Shown here piece after piece: positions 1 through 11,592 of a stretch of DNA of 64,000 nt. The stretch is from Plasmopara viticola (taxonomy: Eukaryota; Oomycota; Peronosporomycetes; Peronosporales; Peronosporaceae): the NCBI GenBank assembly GCA_001695595.3, contig MBPM02000090.1, positions 1 through 64,000 of the forward strand. Reading direction: 5' to 3'. The notes below the pieces were generated by a model. That model searched no databases. It saw only the letters and a list, made by a program, of their open reading frames with translations, and had not been told where the DNA came from. Position numbers and translations under genes: made by a program. How positions within the stretch are numbered: the first letter of the stretch is position 1; every line of letters starts with the position of its first letter.

Positions 1-274
1 AAAATATAGACCACTTTTAGCAGCTTGACTAGTAGAGGATACACCCGAGATACTTCCGTCTCTATTAGCATTTTACTTTATCGGTGGTGCCCTTTTAAGC
101 GTACCTCCTTTTGAAACTCCCGATTTCTCCAATAAAGTTACAACTAAAGCGGGAGGTTATCTGCAAAATTTGTGCTCCCCATCAAACCCAATTAGGTATC
201 CCCGGGTCATAGCGATGGCGTGCAGACTGTTTCGGGTGATGGCAATATAGATAGTGTGTTGTCGTCGCAGAAAT

Positions 275-344
275 GCCTCTAAGCTCAGTGGTAGAGCACC
301 GCTTAGTAAGCGGAAGGTCGGTAGTTCAATCCTGCCTGGGGGCA
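275..344 (+). tRNA. tRNA-Thr (AGT), variant
   Basis: Two single-base losses (one in the 8-9 linker, one in the anticodon stem) and C4 to T. The anticodon loop TTAGTAA and T arm are unchanged. Confidence 0.6.
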
Positions 345-747
345 TTTCTCAGACAATTATAACATAACTCGTTCATCTCGCCCTCAGCAATCGTGAGCGG
401 TGTGTCTAATAATTTCTCTGTTTATGCGTTATCAATAATACACTATCATACCTTTATTACGGCGTTAGATAATACATAGACCACTTTAAGCTAGCTTGAC
501 TAGTAGAGGAATACACCCGAGATACTTCCATCTCTATTAGCATTTTACTTTATCGGTGGTGCCCTTTTAAGCGTACCTCCTTTGAAACTCCCGATTTCTC
601 CGATAAAGTTACAACTTAAGCGGGATGTTATCAGCAAAATTCGGACTCCCCATCAAACCCAATTAGGTATCCCCGGGCCATAGCGATGGCGTGCTGACTG
701 TTTCGTGTGATGGCAATATAGATAGTGTGTTGTCGTCGGCAGCAATT

Positions 748-819
748 GCCCCTATAGCTCAGTGCTAGAGCACCCGCTTAGTAAGCGGAAGGTCGGTAAT
801 TAAATCCTGCCTTGGGGCA
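748..819 (+). tRNA. tRNA-Thr (AGT), degenerate
   Basis: D-loop GG has become GC, and the T arm carries two changes (GGTAATTAAATC), which damages the B box. The 3' acceptor strand is TTGGGGC, giving a T6-T67 mismatch. Probably non-functional. Confidence 0.55.
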
Positions 820-1221
820 TTTCTCAGACAATTATAACAAAACTCGTTCATCTCGCCCTCAGCAATCGTGAGCAGTGTGTCTAATAATTTCTCTGTTTAT
901 GCGTTATCAATAATACACTATCATACCTTTATTACGGCGTAAGATAAAATATAGACCACTTTAGCTAGCTTGACTAGTAGAGGGATACACCCGAGATTCT
1001 TCCGTCTCTTTTAGCATTTTACTTTATCGATGGTGCCCTTTTAAGCGTACCTACTTTTGAGACTCCCGATTTCTCCAATAAAGTTACAACTAAAGCGGGA
1101 GGTTATCAGCAAAATTCGGACTCCCCATCAAACCCAATCAAGTATACCAGGCCATAGCGATGGCGTGCTGACTGTTTCGTGTGATGGCAATAAAGATACT
1201 GTGTTGTCGTCGGCAGCAATT

Positions 1222-1292
1222 GCCCTATGGCTCAGTGGTAGAGCACCCGCTTAGTAAGCGGAAGGTCGGTAGTTCAATCCTGCCTGGGGGCA
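1222..1292 (+). tRNA. tRNA-Thr (AGT), one base short
   Basis: One C is missing from the 5' acceptor run and position 9 is G instead of A. Other arms match the consensus. Confidence 0.75.
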
Positions 1293-1698
1293 TTTCTCAG
1301 ACAATTATAACAAAACTCGTTCATCTCGCCCTCAGCAATCGTGAGCAGTGTGTCTAATAATTTCATTGCTCTGTTTATGCGTTATCAATAATACACTATC
1401 ATACCTTTATTACGGCGTAAGATAAAATATAGATTACTTTTAGCTAGCTTGACTAGTAGAGGGATACACCCGAGATACTTCCGTCTCTATTAGCATTTTA
1501 CTTTATCGGTGGTGCCCTTTTAAGCGTATCTACTTTTGAAGCTCCCGACTTCTCCGTAAAGTCAGAATTAAGCGCGAGGTTAACAGCAAAATTCGGGCTC
1601 CCCATGAACCCAATTAAGTATACCCAGGCCATAGCGATGGCGTGCAGACTGTTTCGTGTGATGGCAATGTAGATAGTGTGTTGTCGTCGGCAGCAATT

Positions 1699-1770
1699 GC
1701 CCCTATAGCTCAGTGGTAGAGCACCCGCTTAGTAAGCGGAAGGTCGGTAGTTCAATCCTGCCTGGGAGCA
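1699..1770 (+). tRNA. tRNA-Thr (AGT)
   Basis: Consensus except for one G to A in the 3' acceptor strand (TGGGAGC), which leaves one acceptor mismatch. Confidence 0.85.
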
Positions 1771-2180
1771 TTTCTCAGACAATTATAACAAAACTCGTTC
1801 ATCTCGCCCTCAGCAATCGTGAGCAGTGTGTCTAATAATTTCATTGCTCTGTTTATGCGTTATCAATAATACACTATCATACCTTTATTACGGCGTAAGA
1901 TAAAATATAGACCACTTTTAGCTAGCTTGACTAGCAGAGGGATACACTCGAGATACTTCCGTCTCTACTAGCATTTTACTTTATCGGTGGTGCCCTTTTA
2001 AGCGTACCTATTTTTGATACTTCCGACGTCTCCGATGAAGTTAGAACTATAGCGGGAGTGTTATCAGCAAAACTCGGGGTCCCCATTAAACCCAATTAAG
2101 TATACCCAGGCCATAGCGATGGCGTGCAGACTGTTTCGTGTGATGGCAATGTAGATAGTGTGTTGTCGTCGGCAGCAATT

Positions 2181-2252
2181 GCCCCTATAGCTCAGTGGTA
2201 GAGCACCCGCTTAGTAAGCGGAAGGTCGGTAGTTCAATCCTGCCTGGGGGCA
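2181..2252 (+). tRNA. tRNA-Thr (AGT), array consensus
   Basis: This 72-nt gene is the reference for the array. It folds as a cloverleaf: acceptor GCCCCTA with TGGGGGC (7 pairs, one T-G), D stem GCTC with GAGC, anticodon stem CCCGC with GCGGA (outer C-A mismatch), loop TTAGTAA with anticodon AGT at 34-36, variable region AGGTC, T stem GGTAG with CTGCC, T loop TTCAATC, discriminator A. AGT decodes ACU/ACC threonine codons after A34 modification. A box (TAGCTCAGTGG) and B box (GGTTCAATCC-like) are present. CCA is not encoded, as expected for a eukaryote. Only TTT follows the 3' end; the first T4 run on this strand is about 145 nt downstream. Confidence 0.95.
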
Positions 2253-2660
2253 TTTCTCAGACAATTATAACAAAACTCGTTCATCTGGCCCTCAGCAATC
2301 GTGAGCAGTGTGTCTAATAATTCCATTGCTCTGTTTATGCGTTATCAATAATACACTATCATACCTTTATTACGGCGTAAGATAAAGTATAGACCACTTT
2401 TAGCTAGCTTTACTAGTAGAGGGATACACCCGAGATACTTCCGTCTCTATTAGCATTTTACTTTATCGGTGGTGCCCTTTTAAGCGTACCTACTTTTGAA
2501 GCTCCCGATTTCTCCGATAAAGTCAGAACAATAGCGCGAGGTTATCAGCAAAATTCGGGCTCCCCATGAACCCAATTAAGTATACCCAGGCCATAGCGAT
2601 GGCGTGCAGAATGTTTCGTGTGATGGCAATATAGATAGTGTGTTGTCGTCGGCAGCAATT

Positions 2661-2732
2661 GCCCCTATAGCTCAGTGGTAGAGCACCCGCTTAGTAAGCG
2701 GAAGGTCGGTAGTTCAATCCTGCCTGGGGGCA
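2661..2732 (+). tRNA. tRNA-Thr (AGT)
   Basis: Identical to the array consensus. Confidence 0.95.
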
Positions 2733-3130
2733 TTTCTCAGACAATTATAACAAAACTCGTTCATCTCGCCCTCAGCAATCGTGAGCAGTGTGTCTAATTA
2801 TTCCATTGCTCTGTTTATGCGTTATCAATAATACACTATCATACCTTTATTACGGCGTAAGATAGATATAGACCACTTTTAGCTAGCTTTACTAGTAGAG
2901 GGATACACCCGAGATACTTCCGTCTCTATATAGCATTTACTTTATCGGTGGTGCCGCTTTTAATCGTACTCTTTGAAATCCCGATTTCTCCGATAAAGTT
3001 AGACTATAGCGGAGTTACAGCAAAATTCGGGCTCCCATGAACCCAATTAAGTATACCCAGGCCATAGCGATGGCGGCAGACTGTTTCGTGTGATGGCAAT
3101 ATAGATAGTGTGTTGTCGTCGGCAGCAATT

Positions 3131-3202
3131 GCCTCTATAGCTCAGTGGTAGAGCACCCGCTTAGTGAGCGGAAGGTCGGTAGTTCAATCCTGCCTGGGGG
3201 CA
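3131..3202 (+). tRNA. tRNA-Thr (AGT)
   Basis: C4 to T (kept as a T-G pair) and A37 to G beside the anticodon. The following unit (3,203-3,600) is rich in single-base losses. Confidence 0.85.
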
Positions 3203-3593
3203 TTTCTCAGACAATTATAACAAAACTCGTTCATCTCGCCCTCAGCAATCGTAAGCAGTGTGTCTAATAATTTCTCTGTTTATGCGTTATCAATAATACA
3301 CTATCATACCTTTATTACGGCGTAAGATAAAATATAGACCACTTTTAGCTAGCTTGACTAGTAGAGGATACACCCGAGATACTTCCGTCTCTATTAGCAT
3401 TTTACTTTATCGGTGGTGCCTTTTAAGCGTACCTCCTTTTGAACTCCCGATTCTCCGATAAAGTTAGAACTATAGCGGTAATACCAAGCAAAAATTCGGG
3501 CTCCCCATACCCAATTAAGTATACCCCCATAGCGATGGCGTGCAGACTGTTTCGTGTGATGGCAATATAGATAGTGTGTTGTCGTCGCAGCTT

Positions 3594-3665
3594 GACCCTA
3601 ATAGCTCAGTGGTAGAGCACCCGTTAGTAAGCGCGAAGGTCGGTAGTTCAATCCTGCCTGGGGCA
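3594..3665 (+). pseudogene. tRNA-Thr (AGT) pseudogene or badly read copy
   Basis: The 5' acceptor strand reads GACCCTAA, the anticodon stem has lost a C and gained CG on the 3' side, and the 3' acceptor is a base short. The loop TTAGTAA is still visible. The surrounding spacer shows many small losses, so sequencing error is possible. Confidence 0.45.
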
Positions 3666-4073
3666 TTTCTCAGACAATTATAACAAAACTCGTTCATCTC
3701 GCTCCCTCAGCAATCGTGAGCAGTGTGTCTAATAATTTTCATTGCTCTGTTTATGCGTTATCAATAATACACTATCATACCTTTATTTACGGCGTAAGAT
3801 AAAATATAGACCACTTTTAGCTAGCTTGACTAGTAGAGGGATACACCCGAGATACTTCCGTCTCTATTAGCATTTACTTTATCGGTGGTGCCTTTTAAGC
3901 GTATCTACTTTTGAAGCTCCCGATCTTCTCCGATAAAGCAGAACAATAGCGCGAGGTTATCAGCAAATTCGGGCTCCCATGAACCCAATTAAGTATACCA
4001 GGCCATAGCGATGGCGTGCAGAATGTTTCGTGTGATGGCATATAGATAGTGTTGTGTTGTCGTCGCAGCAATT

Positions 4074-4144
4074 GCCCTATAGCTCAGTGGTAGAGCACCC
4101 GCTTAGTAAGCGGAAGGTCGGTAGTTCAATCCTGCCTTGGGGCA
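4074..4144 (+). tRNA. tRNA-Thr (AGT), one base short
   Basis: One C missing from the 5' acceptor run; 3' acceptor strand TTGGGGC. Confidence 0.7.
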
Positions 4145-4549
4145 TTTCTCAGACAATTATAACAAAACTCGTTCATCTCTCCCTCAGCAATCGTGAGCAG
4201 TGTGTCTAATAATTTCATTGCTCTGTTGATGCGTTTTCAAAATACCTATATACCTTCAATACGGCGTAAGATAGATATAGACCACTTTTAGCTAGCTTGA
4301 CTAGTAGAGGGATACACCCGAGATACTTCCGTCTCTATTAGCATTTTACTTTATCGGTGGTGCCCTTTTAAGCGTACCTCCTTTTGAAACTCCCGATTTC
4401 TCCGATAAAGTTAGAACTATAGCGGTAAGTTATCAGCAAAATTCGGGCTCCCCATAAAACCCAATTAAGTATACCCAGGCCATAGCGATGGCGTGCAGAC
4501 TGTTTCGTGTGATGGCAATGTAGATAGTGTGTTGTCGTCGGCAGCAATT

Positions 4550-4620
4550 GCCCTATAGCTCAGTGGTAGAGCACCCGCTTAGTAAGCGGAAGGTCGGTAG
4601 TTCAATCCTGCCTGGGGGCA
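4550..4620 (+). tRNA. tRNA-Thr (AGT), one base short
   Basis: One C missing from the 5' acceptor run, otherwise consensus. Confidence 0.78.
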
Positions 4621-5028
4621 TTTCTCAGACAATTATAACAAAACTCGTTCATCTCGCCCTCAGCAATCGTGAGCAGTGTGTCTAATATATTTCATTGCTC
4701 TGTTTATGCGTTATCAATAATACACTATCATACCTTTATTACGGCGTAAGATAAAATATAGACCACTTTTAGCTAGCTTGACTAGTAGAGGGATACACCC
4801 GAGATACTTCCGTCTCTATTAGCATTTTACTTTATCGGTGGTGCCCTTTTAAGCGTATCTACTTTTGAAGCTCCCGACTTCTCCGATAAAGTCAGAACAA
4901 TAGCGCGAGGTTATCAGCAAAATTCGGGCTCCCCATGAACCCAATTAAGTATACCCAGGCCATAGCGATGGCGTGCAGAATGTTTCGTGTGATGGCATAT
5001 AGATACTGTGTTGTCGTCGGCAGCAATT

Positions 5029-5099
5029 GCCCCTATAGCTCAGTGGTAGAGCACCGCTTAGTAAGCGGAAGGTCGGTAGTTCAATCCTGCCTGGGGGCA
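5029..5099 (+). tRNA. tRNA-Thr (AGT), one base short
   Basis: One C missing from the anticodon stem (ACCGC), otherwise consensus. Confidence 0.75.
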
Positions 5100-5499
5100 T
5101 TTCTCAGACAATTATAACAAAACTCGTTCATCTCGCCCTCAGCAATCGTGAGCAGTGTGTCTAATAATTTCTCTGTTTATGCGTTATCAATAATACACTA
5201 TCATACCTTTATTACGGCGTAAGATAAAATATAGACCACTTTTAGCTAGCTTGACTAGTAGAGGGATACACCCGAGATACTTTTGTCTCTATTAGCATTT
5301 TACTTTATCGGTGGTGCCCTTTAAGCGTATCTACTTTGAAGCTCCCGACTTCTCCGATAAAGTCAGAACAATAGCGCGAGGTTATCAGCAAAATTCGGGC
5401 TCCCCATGAACCCAATTAAGTATACCCAGGCCATAGCGATGGCGTGCAGATGTTTCGTGTGATGGCACTATAGATACTGTGTTGTCGTCGGCAGCAATT

Positions 5500-5571
5500 G
5501 TCCCTATAGCTCAGTGGTAGAGCACCCGCTTAGTAAGCGGAAGGTCAGTAGTTCAATCCTGCCTTGGGGCA
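5500..5571 (+). tRNA. tRNA-Thr (AGT), variant
   Basis: C2 to T, G49 to A in the T stem and a TTGGGGC 3' strand. The same three changes recur at 7,892 and 10,286, marking copies of one subtype. Confidence 0.7.
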
Positions 5572-5976
5572 TTTCTCAGACAATTATAACAAAACTCGTT
5601 CATCTCTCCCTCAGCAATCGTGAGCAGTGTGTCTAATAATTTCATTGCTCTGTTATGCGTTATCAAAATACCTATCATACCTTTCAATACGGGTAAGATA
5701 GATATAGACCACTTTTAGCTAGCTTGACTAGTAGAGGGATACACCCGAGATACTTCCGTCTCTATTAGCATTTTACTTTATCGGTGGTGCCCTTTTAATC
5801 GTACCTCATTTTAAAACTCCCGATTTCTCCGATAAAGTTAGAACTATAGCGGTAAGTTATCAGCAAAATTCGGGCTCCCCATAAAACCCAATTAAGTACA
5901 CCCAGGCCATAGCGATGGCGTGCAGACTGTTTCGTGTGATGGCACTATAGATACTGTGTTGTCGTCGGCAGCAATT

Positions 5977-6048
5977 GCCCCTATAGCTCAGTGGTAGAGC
6001 ACCCGCTTAGTAAGCGGAAGGTCGGTAGTTCAATCCTGCCTTGGGGCA
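5977..6048 (+). tRNA. tRNA-Thr (AGT)
   Basis: Only change is TTGGGGC on the 3' acceptor strand (one T-T mismatch). Confidence 0.88.
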
Positions 6049-6457
6049 TTTCTCAGACAATTATAACAAAACTCGTTCATCTCTCCCTCAGCAATCGTGA
6101 GAAGTGTGTCTAATAATTTCATTGCTCTGTTTATGCGTTATCAAAAATACCCTATTATACCTTCAATACGGCGTAAGATAAAATATAGACCACTTTTAGC
6201 TAGCTTGACTAGTAGAGGGATACACCCGAGATACTTCCGTCTCTATTAGCATTTTACTTTATCGGTGGTGCCCTTTTAATCGTACCTCATTTTGAAACTC
6301 CCGATTTCTCCGATAAAGTTCGAACTATAGCGGTAAGTTATCAGCAAAATTCGGGCTCCCCATAAAACCCAATTAAGTACACCCAGGCCATAGCAATGGC
6401 GTGCAGACTGTTTCGTGTGATGGCAATGTAGATAGTGTGTTTTCGTCGGCAGCAATT

Positions 6458-6529
6458 GCCTCTATAACTCAGTGGTAGAGCACCCGCTTAGTAAGCGGAA
6501 GGTCGGTAGTTCAATCCTGCCTGGGGGCA
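6458..6529 (+). tRNA. tRNA-Thr (AGT), variant
   Basis: C4 to T and G10 to A (TATAACTC). The second change weakens the D stem and the A box. The same pair of changes recurs at 7,412, 8,369 and 9,806. Confidence 0.75.
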
Positions 6530-6936
6530 TTTCTCAGACAATTATAACAAAACTCGTTCATCTCGCCCTCAGCAATCGTGAGCAGTGTGTCTAATTATTT
6601 CATTGCTCTGTTTATGCGTTATCAATAATACACTATCATACCTTTATTACGGCGTAAGATAAAATATAGACCACTTTTAGCTAGCTTGACTAGTAGAGGG
6701 ATACACCCGAGATACTTCCGTCTCTATTAGCATTTTACTTTATCGGTGGTGCCCTTTTAAGCGTATCTACTCTTGAAGCTCCGACTTTCTCCGATAAAGT
6801 CAGAACAATAGCGGAGGTTATCAGCAAAATTCGGGCTCCCCATGAACCCAATTAAGTATACCCAGGCCATAGCGATGGCGTGCAGAATGTTTCGTGTGAT
6901 GGCACTATAGATACTGTGTTGTCGTCGGCAGCAATT

Positions 6937-7008
6937 GCCCCTATAGCTCAGTGGTAGAGCACCCGCTTAGTAAGCGGAAGGTCGGTAGTTCAATCCTGCC
7001 TGGGGGCA
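6937..7008 (+). tRNA. tRNA-Thr (AGT)
   Basis: Identical to the array consensus. Confidence 0.95.
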
Positions 7009-7411
7009 TTTCTCAGACAATTATAACAAAACTCGTTCATCTCTCCCTCAGCAATCGTGAGAAGTGTGTCTAATAATTTCATTGCTCTGTTGATGCGTTA
7101 TCAAAAATACCTATATACCTTTATACGGCGTAAGATAATATAGACCACTTTTAGCTAGCTTGACTAGTAGAGGGATACACCCAAGATACTTCCGTCTCTA
7201 TTAGCATTTAACTTTATCGGTGATGCCCTTTTAAGCGTACCTCCTTTTGAAACTCCCATAAATAAAATAAAGTTAGAACTATAGCGGGAAGTTATCAGCA
7301 AAATTCGGGCTCCCCATAAAACCCAATTAAGTACACCCAGGCCATAGCGATGGCGTGCAGACTGTTTCGTGTGATGGCAATGTAGATAGTGTGTTGTCGT
7401 CGGCAGCAATT

Positions 7412-7483
7412 GCCTCTATAACTCAGTGGTAGAGCACCCGCTTAGTAAGCGGAAGGTCGGTAGTTCAATCCTGCCTGGGGGCA
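7412..7483 (+). tRNA. tRNA-Thr (AGT), variant
   Basis: C4 to T and G10 to A, as at 6,458. Confidence 0.75.
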
Positions 7484-7891
7484 TTTCTCAGACAATTATA
7501 ACAAAACTCGTTCATCTCGCCCTCAGCAATCGTGAGCAGTGTGTCTAATTATTTCATTGCTCTGTTTATGCGTTATCAATAATACACTATCATACCTTTA
7601 TTACGGCGTAAGATAAAATATAGACCACTTTTAGCTAGCTTGATTAGTAGAGGGATACACCCGAGATACTTTTGTCTCTATAAGCATTTTACTTTATCGG
7701 TGGTGCCCTTTTAAGCGTATCTACTTTTGAAGCTCCCGACTTCTCCGATAAAGTCAGAACAATAGCGCGAGGTTATCAGCAAAATTCGGGCTCCCCATGA
7801 ACCCAATTAAGTATACCCAGGCCATAGCGATGGCGTGCAGAATGTTTCGTGTGATGGCACTATAGATACTGTGTTGTCGTCGGCAGCAATT

Positions 7892-7963
7892 GTCCCTATA
7901 GCTCAGTGGTAGAGCACCCGCTTAGTAAGCGGAAGGTCAGTAGTTCAATCCTGCCTTGGGGCA
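7892..7963 (+). tRNA. tRNA-Thr (AGT), variant
   Basis: C2 to T, G49 to A and TTGGGGC, as at 5,500. Confidence 0.7.
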
Positions 7964-8368
7964 TTTCTCAGACAATTATAACAAAACTCGTTCATCTCGC
8001 CCTCAGCAATCGTGAGAAGTGTGTAATAATTTCATTGCTCTGTTGATGCGTTATCAAAATACCCTATCATACCTTCAAGACGGGGTAAGATAGATATAGA
8101 CCACTTTTAGCTAGCTTGACTAGTAGAGGGATACACCCGAGATACTTCCGTCTCTATTAGCATTTTACTTTATCGGTGGTGCCCTTTTAATCGTACCTCA
8201 TTTTGAAACTCCCGATTTCTCCGATAAAGTTAGAACTATAGCGGTAAGTTATCAGCAAAATTCGGGCTCCCCATAAAACCCAATTAAGTACACCCAGGCC
8301 ATAGCGATGGCGTGCAGACTGTTTCGTGTGATGGCAATGTAGATAGTGTGTTGTCGTCGGCAGCAATT

Positions 8369-8439
8369 GCCTCTATAACTCAGTGGTAGAGCACCCGCTT
8401 AGTAAGCGGAAGGTCGGTAGTTCAATCCTGCCTGGGGCA
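8369..8439 (+). tRNA. tRNA-Thr (AGT), variant, one base short
   Basis: C4 to T and G10 to A, plus one G fewer in the 3' acceptor strand. Confidence 0.68.
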
Positions 8440-8847
8440 TTTCTCAGACAATTATAACAAAACTCGTTCATCTCGCCCTCAGCAATCGTGAGCAGTGTGT
8501 CTAATTATTTCATTGCTCTGTTTATGCGTTATCAATAATACACTATCATACCTTTATTACGGCGTAAGATAAAATATAGACCACTTTTAGCTAGCTTGAC
8601 TAGTAGAGGGATACACCCGAGATACTTTTGTCTCTATTAGCATTTTACTTTATCGGTGGTGCCCTTTTAAGCGTATCTACTCTTGAAGCTCCCGACTTCT
8701 CCGATAAAGTCAGAACAATAGCGCGAGGTTATCAGCAAAATTCGGGCTCCCCATGAACCCAATTAAGTATACCCAGGCCATAGCGATGGCGTGCAGAATG
8801 TTTCGTGTGATGGCAATATAGATACTGTGTTGTCGTCGGCAGCAATT

Positions 8848-8919
8848 GCCCCTATAGCTCAGTGGTAGAGCACCCGCTTAGTAAGCGGAAGGTCGGTAGT
8901 TCAATCCTGCCTTGGGGCA
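8848..8919 (+). tRNA. tRNA-Thr (AGT)
   Basis: Consensus except TTGGGGC on the 3' acceptor strand. Confidence 0.88.
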
Positions 8920-9327
8920 TTTCTCAGACAATTATAACAAAACTCGTTCATCTCGCCCTCAGCAATCGTGAGCAGTGTGTCTAATTATTTCATTGCTCTG
9001 TTTATGCGTTATCAATAATACACTATCATACCTTTATTACGGCGTAAGATAAAATATAGACCACTTTTAGCTAGCTTGACTAGTAGAGGGATACACCCGA
9101 GATACTTTTGTCTCTATTAGCATTTTACTTTATCGGTGGTGCCCTTTTAAGCGTATCTACTCTTGAAGCTCCCGACTTCTCCGATAAAGTCAGAACAATA
9201 GCGCGAGGTTATCAGCAAAATTCGGGCTCCCCATGAACCCAATTAAGTATACCCAGGCCATAGCGATGGCGTGCAGAATGTTTCGTGTGATGGCACTATA
9301 GATACTGTGTTGTCGTCGGCAGCAATT

Positions 9328-9399
9328 GCCCCTATAGCTCAGTGGTAGAGCACCCGCTTAGTAAGCGGAAGGTCGGTAGTTCAATCCTGCCTTGGGGCA
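9328..9399 (+). tRNA. tRNA-Thr (AGT)
   Basis: Consensus except TTGGGGC. The unit is nearly a copy of the preceding one, spaced 480 bp. Confidence 0.88.
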
Positions 9400-9805
9400 T
9401 TTCTCAGACAATTATAACAAAACTCGTTCATCTCTCCCTCAGCAATCGTGAGAAGTGTGTAATAATTTCATTGCTCTGTTGATGCGTTATCAAAGATACC
9501 CTATTATACCTTTAATACGGCGTAAGATAGATATAGACCACTTTTAGCTAGCTTGACTAGTAGAGGGATACACCCGAGATACTTCCGTCTCTATTAGCAT
9601 TTTACTTTATCGGTGGTGCCCTTTTAATCGTACCTCATTTTGAAACTCCCGATTTCTCCGATAAAGTTAGAACTATAGCGGTAAGTTATCAGCAAAATTC
9701 GGGCTCCCCATAAAACCCAATTAAGTACACCCAGGCCATAGCGATGGCGTGCAGACTGTTTCGTGTGATGGCAATGTAGATAGTGTGTTGTCGTCGGCAG
9801 CAATT

Positions 9806-9877
9806 GCCTCTATAACTCAGTGGTAGAGCACCCGCTTAGTAAGCGGAAGGTCGGTAGTTCAATCCTGCCTGGGGGCA
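9806..9877 (+). tRNA. tRNA-Thr (AGT), variant
   Basis: C4 to T and G10 to A, as at 6,458. Confidence 0.75.
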
Positions 9878-10285
9878 TTTCTCAGACAATTATAACAAAA
9901 CTCGTTCATCTCGCCCTCAGCAATCGTGAGCAGTGTGTCTAATTATTTCATTGCTCTGTTTATGCGTTATCAATAATACACTATCATACCTTTATTACGG
10001 CGTAAGATAAAATATAGACCACTTTTAGCTAGCTTGATTAGTAGAGGGATACACCCGAGATACTTTTGTCTCTATTAGCATTTTACTTTATCGGTGGTGC
10101 CCTTTTTAGCGTATCTACTTTTGAAGCTCCCGACTTCTCCGATAAAGTCAGAACAATAGCGCGAGGTTATCGGCAAAATTCGGGCTCCCCATGAACCCAA
10201 TTAAGTATACCCAGGCCATAGCGATGGCGTGCAGAATGTTTCGTGTGATGGCACTATAGATACTGTGTTGTCGTCGGCAGCAATT

Positions 10286-10357
10286 GTCCCTATAGCTCAG
10301 TGGTAGAGCACCCGCTTAGTAAGCGGAAGGTCAGTAGTTCAATCCTGCCTTGGGGCA
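10286..10357 (+). tRNA. tRNA-Thr (AGT), variant
   Basis: C2 to T, G49 to A and TTGGGGC, as at 5,500. Confidence 0.7.
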
Positions 10358-10763
10358 TTTCTCAGACAATTATAACAAAACTCTTTCATCTCTCCCTCAG
10401 CAATCGTGAGAAGTGTGTAATAATTTCATTGCTCTGTTGATGCGTTATCAAAAATACCCTATCATACCTTCAATACGGGGTAAGATAGATATAGACCACT
10501 TTTAGCTAGCTTGACTAGTAGAGGGATACACCCGAGATATTTCCGTCTCTATTATCATTTTACTTTATCGGTGGTGCCCTTTTAAGCGTACCTCCTTTTG
10601 AAACTCCCGATTTCTCCGATAAACTTAGAACAATAGCGGTAAGTTACCAGCAAAATTCGGGCTCCCCATAAAACCCAATTAAGGATACCCAGGCCATAGC
10701 GATGGCGTGCAGACTGTTTCGTGTGATGACAATGTAGATAGTGTGTTGTCGTCGGCAGCAATT

Positions 10764-10835
10764 GCCTCTATAGCTCAGTGGTAGAGCACCCGCTTAGTAA
10801 GCGGAAGGTCGGTAGTTCAATCCTGCCTGGGGGCA
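10764..10835 (+). tRNA. tRNA-Thr (AGT)
   Basis: Only change is C4 to T, kept as a T-G pair. Confidence 0.9.
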
Positions 10836-11259
10836 TTTCTCAGACAATTATAACAAAACTCGTTCATCTCGCCCTCAGCAATCGTGAGCAGTGTGTCTAA
10901 TAATTTCATTGCTCTGTTTATGCGTTATCAATAATACACTATCATACCTTTATCACGGCGTAAGATAAAATGTAGACCACTTTTAGCTAGCTTGACTAGT
11001 AGAGGGATACACCCGAGATACTTCCGTCTCTATTAGCATTTTACTTTATCGGTGGTGCCCTTTTAAGCGTATCTACTTTTGAAGCTCCCGACTTCTCCGC
11101 TAAAGTCAGAATTAAGCGCGAGGTTATCAGCAAAACTCGGGCTCCCCATAAAACCCAATTAAGTATACTTAGGCCATAGCGATGGCGTGCAGACTGTTTC
11201 GTGTGATGGCAATGTAGATAGTGTGTTGTCGTCGGCAGCAATTGCCTCTATAGCTCAGT

Positions 11260-11520
11260 TAAAAATTGTCATGTATTTAATTTTAACACAACCTATACCT
11301 TCTCGGCTTGGGTAGGATTTCTACATTTACATTTTTAGTCTGAATATTCTTTTTCGTCTTGTTATCGTCTTATTCTTGATCGGGGTCGGAAATAATTCGC
11401 TTGGGGCCGTCCTCTCCCCAAGTCTGGTTAATCACGAGGTGTGTCCGGTGTGGGACTCGAACCCGCAACATACACCGTGAGGACCAGAACCATAATCCAC
11501 CAACCCACGCCACCGGGTCT
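11260..11520 (-). mobile_element. SINE-like element, copy 1, inside a tRNA-Thr gene
   Basis: This 261-bp insertion splits a tRNA-Thr gene. The stub with tRNA nt 1-16 lies at 11,244-11,259 and a full gene restarts at 11,521. Read on the minus strand, the right end is a tRNA-like head with an A-box-like TGGCGTGGGTTGG (11,500-11,512) and a perfect B box GGTTCGAGTCC (11,453-11,463). The body and an A/T-rich tail follow, with the 3' end at 11,260. The head does not fold into a clean cloverleaf, so I treat it as a Pol III promoter of a SINE rather than a working tRNA. It encodes no protein. Copy 1 shares the CCGGTGTGGG variant and the AAATC downstream tRNA with copy 6. Confidence 0.82.
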
Positions 11521-11592
11521 GCCCCTATAGCTCAGTGGTAGAGCACCCGCTTAGTAAGCGGAAAATCGGTAGTTCAATCCTGCCTGGGGGCA
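11521..11592 (+). tRNA. tRNA-Thr (AGT), rebuilt after SINE copy 1
   Basis: Complete 72-nt gene whose first 16 nt are the target duplication. The variable region is AAATC instead of AGGTC. The usual 5' flank is replaced by the SINE 5' end. Confidence 0.9.
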
